A stretch of DNA of 64,000 nt from Azolla caroliniana (lineage: Eukaryota > Polypodiophyta): the NCBI GenBank assembly GCA_043228905.1, contig JBHGNT010000016.1:11966001-12030000 (forward strand), in the 5' to 3' direction. Below, piece by piece: positions 33,841-47,800 of this stretch (position 1 is the stretch's first letter; each line of letters opens with the position of its first letter). The notes under the pieces are model-generated. The model had not been told where the DNA came from. It searched no databases and saw only the letters and a list, made by a program, of their open reading frames with translations. The translations under genes were made by a program, and so were the position numbers.

Positions 33841-35354
33841 CGTGTGATGCTCACCATGTGATGGCGAGGCTGGAATTGCATCAATGAATCTAGCAACCAA
33901 ATTGCATCAATAAATCTAGCTGTCTACAACTTGTTCTATGCGCGTTGATCAACTTTTCTAAATGTTTTTGCATGTGCCTTTCTTGGCCATACTCAGAATT
34001 AGAGCATGCATAAAGCATCAATCATGCATTCTTTGATTTTGCACAGTCTCAAGATTAGAGCAGCTTTCAACAATGTTGCATTTGCCGAGGCCCAGACCAT
34101 AAAGAATGAATGCTTTGTCACTTGATTACATTAGGGTGTAATGAAACGGAAAATATATTCGATACGTTACGAAAGCCAATTACAAACAGGTGGAAGCATG
34201 AAAACATAAGGATGTCTGAGAATATCTTTGCTTTAGACTGTTCGAGATGTAACATCTCTGTACATGAAAATTGTGTGCTTATGTCCGATCCAAGCTTACA
34301 TAGTTCATGACTACAAATTTGCAACGGATTTTTCTGCTCATGTGCAAAATTCTTCATTGGGAAGAAGATGAATGTATGCATCATGCACAAATCCCTTCTA
34401 GCAAGAGGAATTTGGTCATGTCTTATGCACAAAATGGCTTGCATTAAAATGCTGCAAAGCCTATGTCTGGCACAAGAACATTGGGAAAAAGAGCATCTTC
34501 TTATGAAGCATCAAGCATATGTGGAAAGGTTTTGAAAACTTTCATTAAAGTTATAGTTGGATGCCACAAAGGGTGGGGTCTCTTGTATTCATTATTCATT
34601 TCTTCATTCAACAACTGAGAGAAGAGAAAACATTACAGAAAAATCATCTTAAGAGGATTATTATAGTGTGTGGAGGTTCGAGAGAAAGCGATTAATAACT
34701 ACCATGTTGTGGATTAATTTTGCACACTTGTAGAAAAGCAAAGAGAGACGCAAAGAATTCCATAGATAATATACTTTCCACAGAGAAATACCATGAACAA
34801 CAGAGATTATATTAGAAAATGAATGACACATACATATACATATTGGTCACATGGTTGGCAAAGCACATGCACCCATGTCTTTCCTTTTCAACACCAGGAC
34901 TTTACTTACTTTCTTCTAAGGTTCTCCACATTGTATTGTTTAGTCACATGAGTCACGGTTGGTTCGACGAGACCAAGAAAATGTTTGTTCCTTTTTCGAG
35001 TTTCCCCAAATATGGGTGGGCTACCTAGCTAGCTAGTTTGAATAAATAAATAGATTATTGAACTTCTATGTGAAGAATGACATATGGCCTTGGTTTCTCT
35101 CTTCACAGGACATCTACATAGATGTATGTGCACACACCATCTATACATATATATATATATATATATGCCCACACAAATGTCTTTGAACCCCGTGACCTAC
35201 TATCTGTCGAATGTACGATTTCACGGGTCACTTATGATGATAGACATTTTACTTACATATATAGAATTAGGAAAGGAGTAAATGAAGCCTTAACTATCTA
35301 TTTGTACTTTGAAAAAAAATACAGCCAAAGTTAGTTTAAGTTACCTATCAATCT
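33841..35354. other. intergenic region upstream of the pectin methylesterase gene
   Basis: No coding or repeat family recognised. A (TA)n run lies at about 35143-35166 and an ATATATAG string at 35257-35264, some 90 bp before the gene start, which could serve as TATA box. Confidence 0.45.
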
Positions 35355-38300
35355 ATGGCTTGTGCCCTTCATCAATTCTTATCATTGGTACTAGTATTGC
35401 TACTCATTGCATCATCATTTCCTGGTATGCTTGACACCACCATTATTAATGCTCAAGAATCGGCGGCAGCGGCAACCTCACTTCGTAATGACATGAAAGC
35501 AAGGACCCCGGATCACAAGCTTGTTTCCATAGCTCTAAAAGCGGCGGCCAGGGTCGTCCACGAGTCTAAAGTCCTGGCCAACGCGTGCCTAAGACGGAGC
35601 CCCGAAGAAAGCCTCCATGTCCTGGAGATCCAAGCCATCGAGGATTGCTCGACTCTCATGGACAATGCACACGATCAACTCGACCGAGCCATCACACGGA
35701 TCATCGATGTCCTCTCGGATCTGAGTTCTGGTGATCTTGTCCTAAGCCGATCTCCGGGGGCATTGTATGAGAGCCTAGTGGTGTGGTTGAGTGCTGCTTT
35801 GAGCTTCCAAACCACATGCTCAGATGGGTTTCACTTTGTGAGGTCTGGGAAGTGTGAAGCCACTATCTTGAGAGCACAGGAGAGGGTTTCCGAGGTTCTG
35901 GTGAATAGTCTGGATGTAGTGAAGAAGATGGCCATGAATTCTCGTGAGGAGGAGGTACAGGAGGAGATGGTGATGGTAGGCCATGGAAGAGGAGGAGGAG
36001 GAGGAGGAGGAGGAGGTCATGGTATTATGAGGCACAGAGGAAATGGCACCAAGAGAAAGGTGCCCAATATCACCATATACCCAAACTTATCCATCTTCTA
36101 AACTTAATATGTTCTCACTAAATTTGGTGAATCTTTTTATTTTTATTTTCATTGACTAAATAAAGTTAGTGGATCTTTGTTATTTTATTTTAATCTAAAG
36201 CCTGCCCATCACCCCGCTTGCAACGACCAAAGTTTCCCCGGACACTCAAACATCCATGCTCGAGTCAACTCCCCGGACATGATCCCCTGCCTACACCAAA
36301 CTCCAGTTGTCGGGCCAGGAGCCTCCCCGGATGTGATTGTTGCACAAGATGGAAGTGGGCATTACAGGAACATCACTGACGCGCTTAAGAGCATCATCAA
36401 CAATGGCTCTATAGTGGGCCGATCGGGCCGCTTGGTCGTGTACATAAAGCGAGGTGTTTACAATGAGAGCTTCGAGGTGCCCAAAACACTCCCCAATTTG
36501 ACCTTCCTCGGGGATGGCATCAATGTCACCATCATCACAGGCAACAAGAATGTTGGAAGTGGTCTTTTCAACACCCTTAGAACTTCTACTGTTGGTAACA
36601 TAACTTACTTTTACAATCACTATTGTTAAAAGTTAAAACTAATTCCAATGTCATTAACCATACTAGACTTTTTTCCATAACAACATACGATGGACTAATT
36701 ACAACATACAATGTCCTCATTTTTTTTAAAATTATTCTAGAGAAAATAAATTTATTAGAGCTCATCAATTATGAAAACATAAGTGAGGGAATGTTTACAT
36801 ATATTTTTTCAAATTTGAACCATCAATATACTAAAAGATAGAGGGTTATGAATCTGAGTTAGTAGCTTTGAAAAAATGAAGAGGCCTACAATGTAAAAAT
36901 GGTTGTTACGCATACTTGATAGTCTTGTTAATGTAGTAGGACAAATTCATATCATTGCCTCCTTTTCATAGAGCTTACAAATTAATCGGGTGCTTTCTTT
37001 ACCAATCTTCTATCCTTATCCAATTCACATGCGTTCGTTATTCTTTAGACCTAGTAGGCTTGTGACTTATAGTAGTTTGCAAGACTGAGAACCGGCTTTA
37101 GCAAATGACACCATAATAGGACATTAGAGTGATGGAGGAAGAGAGATTATGTTTCTTCTCATCCTTGCAACAAAATAAAAAAAAGTAAGAATTGATAGAA
37201 CTAAAGGCATTGACGAGGGATGCATGTATCATGGAAGAATTCAAACGTGTTATGGCCCTCTAGGAAAACAACTAGAAACAACACTCAATCACATGATTCA
37301 CACATTTTTTGCTTCAAAGACATAGGTAAGATATTTGTGGTCTCAATAAGTTGAAAGAAACATCAACACTGTGAGGTGAGGTGTTGACACATCCACTTTC
37401 GATACCAAAATTACAAGAAAGTTGTCGAGCATTCCTTACACTAAATAGAAGAATTGATGAGTTCTCTCAAGGTAATTTATAAGCTTATAACATGGCTATG
37501 TGTTTATTTCCACGACTATTGGACTTCTATAGTTGTTTCTATTTTCATGGTCATCCAACTTCGGCACCCATTTGACTTCTATGTTGTGATAGAATATCAT
37601 TCGTTAGCAACATTAACATTGTTGGCCAACTTGGAACTCTTGTATTTTTTACCTTATATTGATATTCCATACCATGCCCATCATTATTTGTAGCTTTTTA
37701 ACTTGTCTTTTCTATAACCAATAAAACAAGACTTTTATTAGTTTGCAAAGAACAATTTCCAATAAGAACAAACTTTTTGCTTCTTCACGGTACGTCATTA
37801 ATAATTATCAATTATCATCTTAGTTATTATTTTCATCTTTTTTCTTTTCTTTTGTTAGACTACATTGTAAACATTCTTAGTAGTTTACATATGGCAACTT
37901 GTCCCAAGCAATGAACTATTGTTTCTTGAACATGCTTATATTTGTGGAAACATTATGTTGATGTCCACTAATAAAATGCAATGCACATTGGTATAAGTGT
38001 AGGAATAGTAGCAGAAGGATTTATGGCAAGGGACATAACATTTCAAAACACAGCAGGGCCACTAGGTTACCAAGCAGTGGCCCTAAGAGTGGAAGGAGAT
38101 ATGGCTGTCTTCTATAGGTATGGTTTTAGGAAATAATAAATTGCAATTATTTTCAACTTGAATACAATTAAGCCATAACTAAGGAAATATTGCACGTCAC
38201 AATTGTCCTAATTATGTGTACGTATAATCGAGTACTTAGATTTAGTCTCTTGCCTTGTAATCTATGAGTCAAGAGGTTGAAACCTAACCTCACTCATCTA

Positions 38301-39108
38301 GTCCCCAAAATAGTTTTCTCCCCCACCCATGTAATACAATGTCATAATGTATGCATCAATACATATAGACATGTACACGTAATTATACATGCAACTTCTT
38401 CAACCATAACCTTATTATATAGTTTGAAATTTGAATATGGTAGGTGTCTAAATCCCTCAACTTTGATATTATGTCTCCCCTAAAATTACACTAACATAGG
38501 GTTATTACAGGTGTAGTTTTGAAGGTTATCAAGACACCTTGTATGCGTTAGCTGGAAGGCAATTTTATAGGGACTGCAAGATCTATGGAACTGTTGACTT
38601 CATCTTCGGAAATGCAATAGCAAGTTTTCAATCATGTCAATTACTTGCAAGAAAGCCATTGCAAGGGCAAGAAAACACATTGACAGCACAAGGTAGACGT
38701 GTAGTTGAGGACATCTCGGGTTTCTCATTTCAAAATTGTACATTGGTGGCGAGTAACGATCTGATGTTAGCACCTTTCCATGTACGAACTTATCTAGGTC
38801 GTCCATGGAAACCTTACTCTCGTACTATATTTCTTCAATCTTTCCTTGATAACCTCATTGACCCTAGTGGATGGCTACCGTGGAATTCCTCCAACCCATA
38901 CAATGACACAGTCTATTATGCGGAATTTCAAAATCGTGGCCCTGGTTCACCCATTTCAAATCGTGTGTCTTGGCTTGGTGTCCATCCTTCCTTGAACTCA
39001 TCAGAAGCCTTGCAATTCACAGCTGATAACTTCATATTAGGTTCAACTTGGCTTCCCCTTACACAAATAAGCTACACCTCTGGCCTAAGTAGTGATCCCC
39101 AACATTAA
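35355..39108 (+). CDS. pectin methylesterase with inhibitor-like pro-region, four exons
   Basis: The enzyme removes methyl esters from cell-wall pectin. Best model: exons 35355-35975, 36201-36594, 38003-38117 and 38511-39108, all GT-AG, giving 575 codons plus stop, a normal length for this type. A hydrophobic signal ([17 protein letters not shown]) leads to the PMEI-like pro-region with [18 protein letters not shown] and [12 protein letters not shown]. The catalytic domain starts at [20 protein letters not shown] and has [13 protein letters not shown], the first aspartate in EGYQDTLY, the second in GTVDFIFG, and [10 protein letters not shown] with the arginine. The last exon junctions are firm; the first intron is less sure, since exon 1 stays open to 36101 through a GGA run encoding polyglycine. 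No disabling change was seen. It should be secreted to the wall. Confidence 0.9.
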
Positions 39109-41540
39109 GTCTTTGCTTCTATTGAAAGCTAGTACACATACAATTGTAACTTCTTAAATTTGTTATAAGAATCAATGCGAAACCATTCCTTTCCTTCATT
39201 TTTAAAAGAAAATGTTGGAAAGAAAAAATAGCATAAACAATGTTTGTAATGCATGGGATGGAAGTCTGTGTGACAATTACCAAAACTATATCCAATACCT
39301 TGACAAATAAATAAAAGACTAAGAAATTAATCAAAATACACTATAGGCGATCTATAAAGTTGTGTCAAAATTTGAACTAGTGGAAGTTGTAAGGTCACTT
39401 TAAAAGACTAACATGAAAAAACATTCTTGAAGATTCTGGATATTTTTGTTGATGAGGTGCCCATTGTTGTGAAATGAGAGCTTTGTTTGTGCATGTTGAT
39501 CCTTGTTAAACCAAAAACAACAATGTAGGAAAACATGATAAATATACCAAAACGTAATAGAAATAGGTATTCAATTAAGGTAATCTCATAGTTTGAAAAA
39601 ATCAAATTCATTAAAAAGTTGGTCAATACAAAGTATGCAATTCCATGTTTAGAAGACAAATTGGAGTTGGAACGGAATAGGAGGATGATGTTGTTTACTT
39701 TCTTGTAAACTATGTAACTACGAAGGTGTTTGATGCAAAAGATATATTTGGTAAATGACCTCAAGGATAGGACTTTCCAATTCAGCTTCTACCATGGATG
39801 AAAGAGATCGCTTTATTTAAGAACCCATAAAAAAATAAAAAAATCGTTTTTCTCTTTGAAACAGAATAATGTTACTCTCTGTGGTGACAATTTCTTGTGT
39901 TATCAAACTCTTTAAGGTTTTGTGAGCGCCACAACACACTCTCACTAGTCTCATATTAAATTCATAATATTCTACATTATAGCGAATTATATAGTTATTA
40001 ATAAACGCAATACTTGTCCAAGTGCTTATACATAAATATGCTATGTGATTGTTAGTGAGACTTTAGTATATTTTCTTGAGAGGATAGAATATATTTCTTT
40101 CAAATGGTTCCATGCTATAAAGCCTAAAAGTAGGCTCGCACTTATAAGCGACGATTTCAGTGCTCAAAGTTGCAAGAGTGCAAACAAAAAGCACTATTCC
40201 TCATTTTATAGGTATTTCATATCTTGTTTCCATAAAAATGATCGTTAGCATAAGAGGCACCCCAAAGTTTGTTGTCTTTAAACTAATTCTACCTATTATT
40301 GAAAACATTAAAGTTATATATTTCTGAATGGGCAACAACTAAAACGATGCCCATTGATACTTCAAAACAAATGTCTCCCACTTTCCAATCAAAGTTTAAA
40401 AGGATAAGTTTCTTTCTATTATGGGATCACTTTTGACATTCACACATAAATTGCATGACATTCCTTTAAAAGAAAACATAAACTAAATATTCACCTATGT
40501 AGAATTGTGGCAACCTCCACAATGCTCTTATTACATGTTTGCGCCATATTAATTTGAGATGTTAGGTATTCCACATTGCCAAACATGTGTAATTAGAGCT
40601 TTGCATATTATATATCATATATTAGTTATTCATCTAGAAGCGTTGATGATATATCATCAAATACACACACAAATGTAATGTGTGTATGGATCATACACAT
40701 ATATTAGTTATTAGGGTCACTAGCATCACACTATCTCACTAAGCTTAGCCAAAAGTGATGGATAATCATTCCTATATCATTGACTATCATATGAATGATG
40801 ATTTGTTCCTGCTTGTTACCCTTAGGAAGATTGTTACTCAGTAATTTAGTATCCTACATATGCTCCTAAGGATTAGAAACACTGCTTGACAATGTTCCCA
40901 ACAAGATGAAACAACATTTGAAAGATAATATGTGGTCATCGTAATGCACCTAGATCATACCATTACTACATACAAGGCCTTAGTGCTATCGAAAAGGTGT
41001 TTTCTCTTTTCTCTATAACTTGTTTAATTGTCTTGATTAAGACTTTTGGTTGAGCTTAGTGAGACAATGTGATGAAGTCCACTCACGTAATTCACACAAT
41101 CATCAGTAGTGTAGAGTGTTTGACAGCCATTCCTATATCGTTGACTATCATGTGAATGATGAGTTATTCTTTCTTAACGATAAAACACCATTTGAAAGAT
41201 AACATGATGTCATTGTAATGCACCTAGACCATACCACTACTACATAACAAGGCCTTAGTGCTACGGAAACCCAACACATCGTTTAACTTTATTATCCTAT
41301 TTCTTTGCCAGACATTCTATTTTTATGGCATGATGGCATCCTTCCAAGTGGAGGGGATTCAAGGAAATACTGCTCCCACAAATCCCAATTGAGTCGCATT
41401 TTAAAAAAATACAAAAGTTCCTTAATTCCACCTTGAACAATTTTTGAACTCCAACAATCTTATGGTGCTCTAGAAGCATATGTCATTAGTATGGAATGAG
41501 TTACTAATATAGACTAGACAAACGTCAAGGTGAGCCATCA
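39109..41540. other. AT-rich intergenic region
   Basis: No gene or transposon family recognised. Contains a local imperfect duplication, listed separately. Confidence 0.5.
40767..41275. repeat. imperfect local duplication
   Basis: CATTCCTATATCRTTGACTA with the following ATGAATGATGA, then ATTTGAAAGATAA and TAATGCACCTAGA with CAAGGCCTTAGTGCTA, occur in this order at about 40769-40997 and again at about 41130-41268. The second copy lacks about 85 bp in the middle. Confidence 0.8.
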
Positions 41541-41558
41541 TTTGTTGTCAAGCCATTT

Positions 41559-41765
41559 ATGAGAGAAAAAAAGGAGAGAACCAAAGAAATAATTCTCATG
41601 TGGCTTGGCCGATGGGAGTCTCATTTTGAGCTCTACCCTAAGCCAAATAGTACCAAGATTACCCATGTTAGTCAAAAACTAGGGGGTAACATTGTCGCTT
41701 GGTGGTGTGGGCTTTGTTTTACTAGGAAATTGCTAGATACCTGGACAAACTGCCACGGTTTTTAG
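41559..41765 (+). other. possible retrotransposon gag scrap
   Basis: The short frame WESHFELYPKPNSTKITHVS followed by KLGGNIVAWWCGL resembles the capsid helix (xxWW..L) of Ty3/gypsy gag proteins. Too short to be certain. It lies just left of the small copia element. Confidence 0.35.
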
Positions 41766-41940
41766 GGGTCAATTTCTACAATCTCCATATTGCATTGAGG
41801 CAACACAAGCACTAATGAACCTCTTTGGTTGGAAAATTTCCTCACTTAAGGATTATGTTCAATGATTCCTAGAACCCAACTTCAAATATTGGGTCTTTAA
41901 GTTGACAATTGGTTAATTTCTTGTTTCGTCAATGACATTC

Positions 41941-43549
41941 TGTTAATCATTAGGTAATTAAGCAAGGGTTAATTAGTGACTAATTATGTGATTAAGTTAA
42001 GCGGAAGATTAAGTGATATGTGTGTGTATGTGTGTGAGAGGAAGAGAGACAGGAAGTTAACACTTATGATCAGTGATACAAGATGGGGGATGATTAACTA
42101 TATTAAAAAGCATCATCAAATACAAAAATACTCACAATGAGGTATATAGACATCACATGTGCAAAGGTGCACATGTGTTAGTAGAAATATAGGTAGAAGG
42201 GTATAAGTCCTATATTAAATGAACATGGGAGTGGAGGATCTACAATGTATCCCACTCAAGCACAAAATCCTATTTAAGGCTTTAAGGGCAACACTCTAGT
42301 TACTAGATTCTACCTAGGTAACTACTAAGTTACATGTGTTGACTAACTAACTAAATCTAGTTGAGCTTGATATCTCAACACGCCCCCTCAAGCTCAAGTG
42401 TGAGGCATCTAACATCTGCTTTGGCTTTTGACGGCTTCCGTCTGGTTTTCGGCTTTCTTCGGCCTTTCTGGCCCGCTTTGGCTTTCGTCGGCTTCCGTCC
42501 GGCCTTCAACTTTCTTCGGCCCTTCCGAGGCAGTCTCGATTCCTCCCTCTCAAGCCGATGACAAAGGTTTGTAGTGTGAAATGGGCGAAGGCCGACCGCT
42601 TCTGCAGAGCTCACGGGCTCTTGTTCAACCACTACCTTCATCGCGAAGGCATAATGATGGGCCATGTACTCGTTGTAGCCGAGCCAAGTGACAGGATTCT
42701 TCTCTCTAGAAGAGGGTCGAAGTTTTTCGCTTGCCAATGTGAGCGCCTTCTTTACTTCGGGTGTCCACATGATGGGTACACCAAACTCACTACCTATATC
42801 GTCCTCCAAGTTGACGTTCAACTCTTCCTTGGTTGGGTCGGGTGGAACCAAATCGGCCTTATACCAAGATGCCGACTCGTCGAAGATTACGTCTCGATTG
42901 ACCCGAACCGCTCGGGTCGAAGGGTTATAGGACTTGTATACCTTCTTCTCAGATGAGTATCCTACGAGGATACATTCCTTCGATCACATACATGTGCTAC
43001 GTAGCGGCACTACGGTAGCGGATAGCGGGAATTTGTCGTTGGCGTTTCGAACACACAATCACGAAGAATCGGGTGCACTTAGTGGATGTACTAAACCACA
43101 TGCTCTGATACCATGTTAATAATTAGGTAATTAAGCAAGGGTTAATTAGCGAGTAATTATGTGATTAAGTTAAACAGAAGATTAAGTGACATGTGTGTGT
43201 ATGTGTGTGAGAGGAAGAGAGATAAGAAGTTAACACTTATAAACAACGAGACAAGATGGGTGATGATTAACTATATTAAAAAGCATCATCAAATACAAAA
43301 ATACCCACAATGAGGTATATATACATTTCATGTGCAAAGGTGCACATGAGTGAGTAGAATATAGGTACAAGGGTGTAAGTGCTATATTAAATGAACATGG
43401 GAGTGGAGGATCCACAATGTATCCCACTTAAGTACAAAATCCTATTTTAAGCTTTAAGGTCAACACATTAACTAGATTCTATCTAGGTAACTACTAAGTT
43501 ACATGTGTTGACTAACTAACTAAATCTAGTTGAGCTTGATATCTCAACA
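41941..43549 (-). mobile_element. small non-autonomous copia element with perfect CATTC duplication
   Basis: LTRs at 41941-42380 (440 bp) and 43114-43549 (436 bp), TGTTGAGATATCAAG start and TTAACA end on the minus strand. CATTC flanks both sides (41936-41940 and 43550-43554). Next to the right LTR the string at 43101-43113 is the complement of TGGTATCAGAGCA, the standard initiator-Met tRNA primer site, and next to the left LTR is the polypurine tract (TTGAGGGGGCG on the minus strand). Only 720 bp lie between, including a pol scrap. The element cannot move alone but has all cis signals. Confidence 0.95.
42375..42970 (-). pseudogene. copia pol scrap: integrase tail to RT linker
   Basis: The minus strand reads YSSEKKVYKSYNPSTRAVRV and VNRDVIFDESASWY, the copia integrase C-terminus, then VPPDPTKEELNVNLEDDIGS and NPVTWLGYNEYMAHHYAF with EQEPVSSAEAV, the linker that leads into the RT. 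The RT is missing. A Lys/Arg-rich tail (KGRRKLKAGRKPTKAKAGQK) follows, made from a short tandem repeat of GGCTTTCGTCGGCTTCCG type. Confidence 0.8.
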
Positions 43550-43649
43550 CATTCTGAATTTAGACTATCATTGGAGCACGATAAGATCCAAAATCCTTCG
43601 AAGAGGCCATTGAAATTGTTTTTTATTATCAACACACATTGAAGGACCA

Positions 43650-44596
43650 TAATAAACTTGGATGCATATGGCGAAAAACATCTTTTTCAGCATGGCGAAG
43701 GAGACGAGGACATTCTCACTTTGGGAGAAGTTACAAGCCCTATACGAGAAAAAATCCTCCTCGTCGAAGTTCATATTGATTCGACAATTGTTCAATATGA
43801 AGATGAGAGAGATGGATCTAGTGACCTCCCACATTCACACCTTTATCCAGGTGTTGTCTGAACTCTCTTCCCAAGGGATTAACTTTGAAGAAGACGTTAA
43901 GGCCCTTGCCCTACATTCGAGCTTGTCGGCGAGCTGGGAGGTCTTCTGCAGAACATTCGCCAATAGTTGTCCAAATCTCAATTTGGACGAAACAATCAGA
44001 CAAGTCCTTATTGAGGACATCCGACGACAATCGATGGGCCTCACCATTGATGATTCGACAAAAGCTCACCACTAAACTGAACAAATCGATCGAAGTACCA
44101 ATTGGCCAAAGAGGAAGGAATATCGGTAGCGGTCGAAGTCGAGAAATAATCAATCGAATGTCTTCTACACACATTGCAAGAAAGAAGTCCACCCACAATT
44201 TTTCTGACTGTTGGTTGATAAAGAGAAAGGAGAACGGTCAACGATTTTGGTCGAACACAAGGAAAATCTTATTTGAATCGTTCTCCTACCAACCATCAAG
44301 TCAATGTTGTTGAATCCCAGTTCAGAAAAGTTCCCTCCTTGGAAGACTCCTTGATCGGTGAAGTCCTTTACAGAGCGCAAGATGCGAGAACATGGATGTT
44401 GGACTCTGGCTCCACATTTCATGTGACCCTTGACATCGAAGCCGATTTAGGACTATTCGGTCAGAGCCGACGACATAGTCCAACTCGAAAATGGGTAGAA
44501 ATGCATAATAGCAGGGATTGGAGAGGTCCCCATTTAATTACCGAACGTCAATTCAATCACCCTGCATCGATTATGGCACATACCCGAGCTACAAAG
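43650..44596 (+). pseudogene. copia gag-protease fragment
   Basis: The gag part shows SLWEKLQALYEKKSSSSKF and QLFNMKMREMDLVTSHIHTF, LHSSLSASWEVF and LDETIRQVLIEDIRRQ, the usual copia capsid (UBN2 type). In another frame near 44390 the protease active site appears as TWMLDSGSTFHVT. Several frameshifts separate them, and the zinc knuckle is not visible. It is cut at 44597 by an LTR start. Confidence 0.8.
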
Positions 44597-44861
44597 TGTT
44601 GATGGGTGGGGGATGGACTCAATCTCCCAAGGGGGTTCAAATATGAGGGGAGAGAGAGAAAGAAAGAAAAAAGAAAGATATATTAACGTCTTCTAAATCC
44701 AAATTTGGCCTATAAGACAAATGGTTTACAACAAAAAATGGGATATTTACCCATTCATCGAAAGTAAAAAATAAAAATAAAAATAGAGTTTTAAGCTAAA
44801 TAGTTCTAGTAAAATAATAAACATGTTCTACAATGAAAATGATGTTATACTAGGCCTAATT

Positions 44862-47800
44862 TCATTTCCATCCAAGTCTCTCCAAGAGAAGCGAGAGGTC
44901 AAAGGGTTTCGATGTGGATGTGGCCCGTGGCCCCAATGTAAAAGGTACCCCAACCATAGCTTCTAATCGACGTAGCTCACGTTCCCTTATCTTCTTAATC
45001 CTTTCTACTCCGTGTTGACTTGTTTTGAAGCCCAATATCCAAGGGCGTTTGGTTGTTCTTTGCATTTCGGCTTCCTCAAGAGAGAGGCCGAGCGGCGTAA
45101 GTTTATCCACATTCATCATCTCCCCTTGTTCCTGAAAAATTACACTAGTTACAAGTTGATGAATAGTAAAAGGGTTATGGTTAACATTTTATAATTTATT
45201 CTCCCCATGTTGTTTTAGCTCTAAGATATACCTACCTAGTCTCTTTACATCCGGGGTATCTAATAGTTTGGAGAGGGTGGAAGAGGGTCCTAATATGTCT
45301 TGGTATTCCACTTGTATCTCGGCATAAGTTGGGCACTTGCATGTGAAGTGATACTCATCCTCTATCTCTATGTGGCACAACCTACATAGCCTTTCCTCCC
45401 TAGGGACTCTATTAGCCCAACCATTCTCAATCTCAAGTTGGTGAGATGATATCCTAAGTTGTCGTATGGCCACCCTTAGTGCATTTGATAAGAATGTATC
45501 TAGAGATCTTGCTCGTGTAATAAAACCTAACTAAGAGAAGTGCAAGAAGTGTTCCTTATAGTACAACATTTTAGATGGGAGTGGCTCTCGTGGGGTGATC
45601 CATTTATATCAAGTGTAAATTTTCCATATTTCTTGGCATATCACTTTATTACGGTCTTCATGAGATATTAGAGTTTAGTCAGTCCCATGCTTGTACTTAA
45701 GGGGGTGTAGGTTATTAATGTCTATGCCGTTTGCAAGTAACCAACTCACCACAGTGTTGTACCAAGACCTAGTGTCACCAAATGCATGTAGGGATCGGGA
45801 TGCCTCAAAGGCTCCACGGGATAGCCTATCTTGTGGATGGCTATGTATCCGATGAATAAAAACTACCACTTAAAACAATGCTGCTACTAACATCGGGGGC
45901 AGACTGAACTCTCCTCTAATAATGTCATGTGGTACTGTCGATTTGCTTTGGAGTTGACGTGATAACATCGTCACCAAAGGTCTCTCTAATTGCGTCCACA
46001 TGAAAGATGGTAGACCTAGAGCCCATACTACTGATGCATACATGAGGGACGGGGTCACTAATGAGTCGAAGAGCCATCCCTTAGTCTGTGGCTCTTGAAA
46101 GTATGCCTGGTGGCATTGCCTCTCTAAGAGTTAGAGGGATGCATACCGTCTCGTTAGCCTATCTTTGGCTGCTTGGGTCATCGAGAATTTACTTGAGCGA
46201 GCACTAAAAGTGACTCTCAAGTATACATATGATCCAACTACCTCAACTAATTTTTGAGAGAGGATTAAGTGACATTTACTCCTAACTCGGGAGGATGTAT
46301 GAAAGATAAGGACTTTGGTTTTCGTTAGATTCACTACCAGTCCTCATTGTGTATAAAAGTCATCTAGGGCATTAAGATGCTTTTGTAGGTCATGTTCTGA
46401 CTTTGAGAGCAAGACAATGTCGTCTGTGTAGAGTAAGAGACTAACTTGCGTATCCCCAATAGCTACTCCCTTGCCTCCCTTATGAGAAATAAAATCAGTG
46501 ATCTCATCAATGTAGGTCCCAAAAAGAGTCGGTGATAGGGGGCAACCCTGTTTTACACTAATGGTGTTAGTGAAACAATCAGATAGGCCACTTGGGCATC
46601 TTACACACCCAGACCTTGTTCATATAGGGCATAAATGCCCTAGATCATGTCATTTGGTATCTCCAAGCACTTAAGCCTATCAAACAACTTCTCCCTAGGA
46701 AATGTGTCAAAGGCTTTGCGGAAGTCCACAAAGCAAGAATATAGTTTCTTCTTACGAGCCTTCATATCATCAATTAAGCACCTAAGTGTGAAGATATGGT
46801 CAATAGTGGAGAAGGCTTGTCTAAAGCCAGCCTGCTCAGGGGCTCGAAGACTTAATGTTTCCATATAATCGTTGAGCTCCGCTTCCATCACCGCACCATA
46901 TAGTTTAGCGAGCGTATGACCTATCATAATGGTCCTATATGTATTTGGGTCCATTGGGTCCCCTCCTTTATGTATAGGGGCCACTATGTTCATGGTCCAT
47001 TGTGGTGGAAAACCCTCGGGGAGGGTGTGGTTGAAGATTAGAGTGAGAAAGGGGGCTAGGCACTCTCGAGCATATATGATGTGCTCGGGATCCTGTGTGG
47101 TCCATGGATTTCCTATGTTGTAATTTTTTTATGACCTTCGTGACCCTAGAGGTCGTGAAAAGTGTCCCCATGGTAGGTTGGGGTGTGGAAGGCATTGGAA
47201 TGGGTGGTTGATTCGGGACATGGTAGAGTCTCTCAATATATGTATGCCAAATATTTCGGATCCTCGATGGGTGTTTGTGCTCGCGGTTCCCGTAGTCTCT
47301 TCCATGCAAGGGCACAATCCCTAGTCATGAGCCTATGGTAGAGTTCCCAATATTGGGATGCTTCCCAAGCTCATCTTTTACAATGTGTCATCTTGCGCAT
47401 CTCTTTTCGAGCCCGTACTGAGGAAATAGTACCACTAAGTCGCGACACTTTAAGTTGTCTATACAACTCTACAATCCTCGTCATACCACTTGTTCTGTGG
47501 CATAGACCCTATTCTACTATGATTTGAGTGTTTTGTGTATGGGAAGCTACTAATTGATGCTGAGTGAAGGGTGTGCACGAGTTCTATAATGAGGTTCTCT
47601 AAAGGCAAGTAAGAATCAAAAGAGGAGAGATGGGCTTGAACATGTTGGGAGTAGATGTCAGCGAGCTCATGCGTGAAATGTATTATGGTGTGATGGTTTG
47701 GTTGACTAGAGTTGGTGGCGTGGGAGGTGTCGCATTTTAGCTCAAAGTATAGGAAGCTATGGTCTACACCAATGGGGCATGTGGCCACCCAGAAGGAGTT

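Noticed and set aside
43101-43113. Initiator-Met tRNA gene fragment
   Set aside because: It is the 13-nt retrotransposon primer site directly at the LTR; no tRNA arms or boxes accompany it.
44862-45119. Separate small host gene
   Set aside because: Same strand and place as the C-terminal end of LINE 2 ORF2; best read as its tail.
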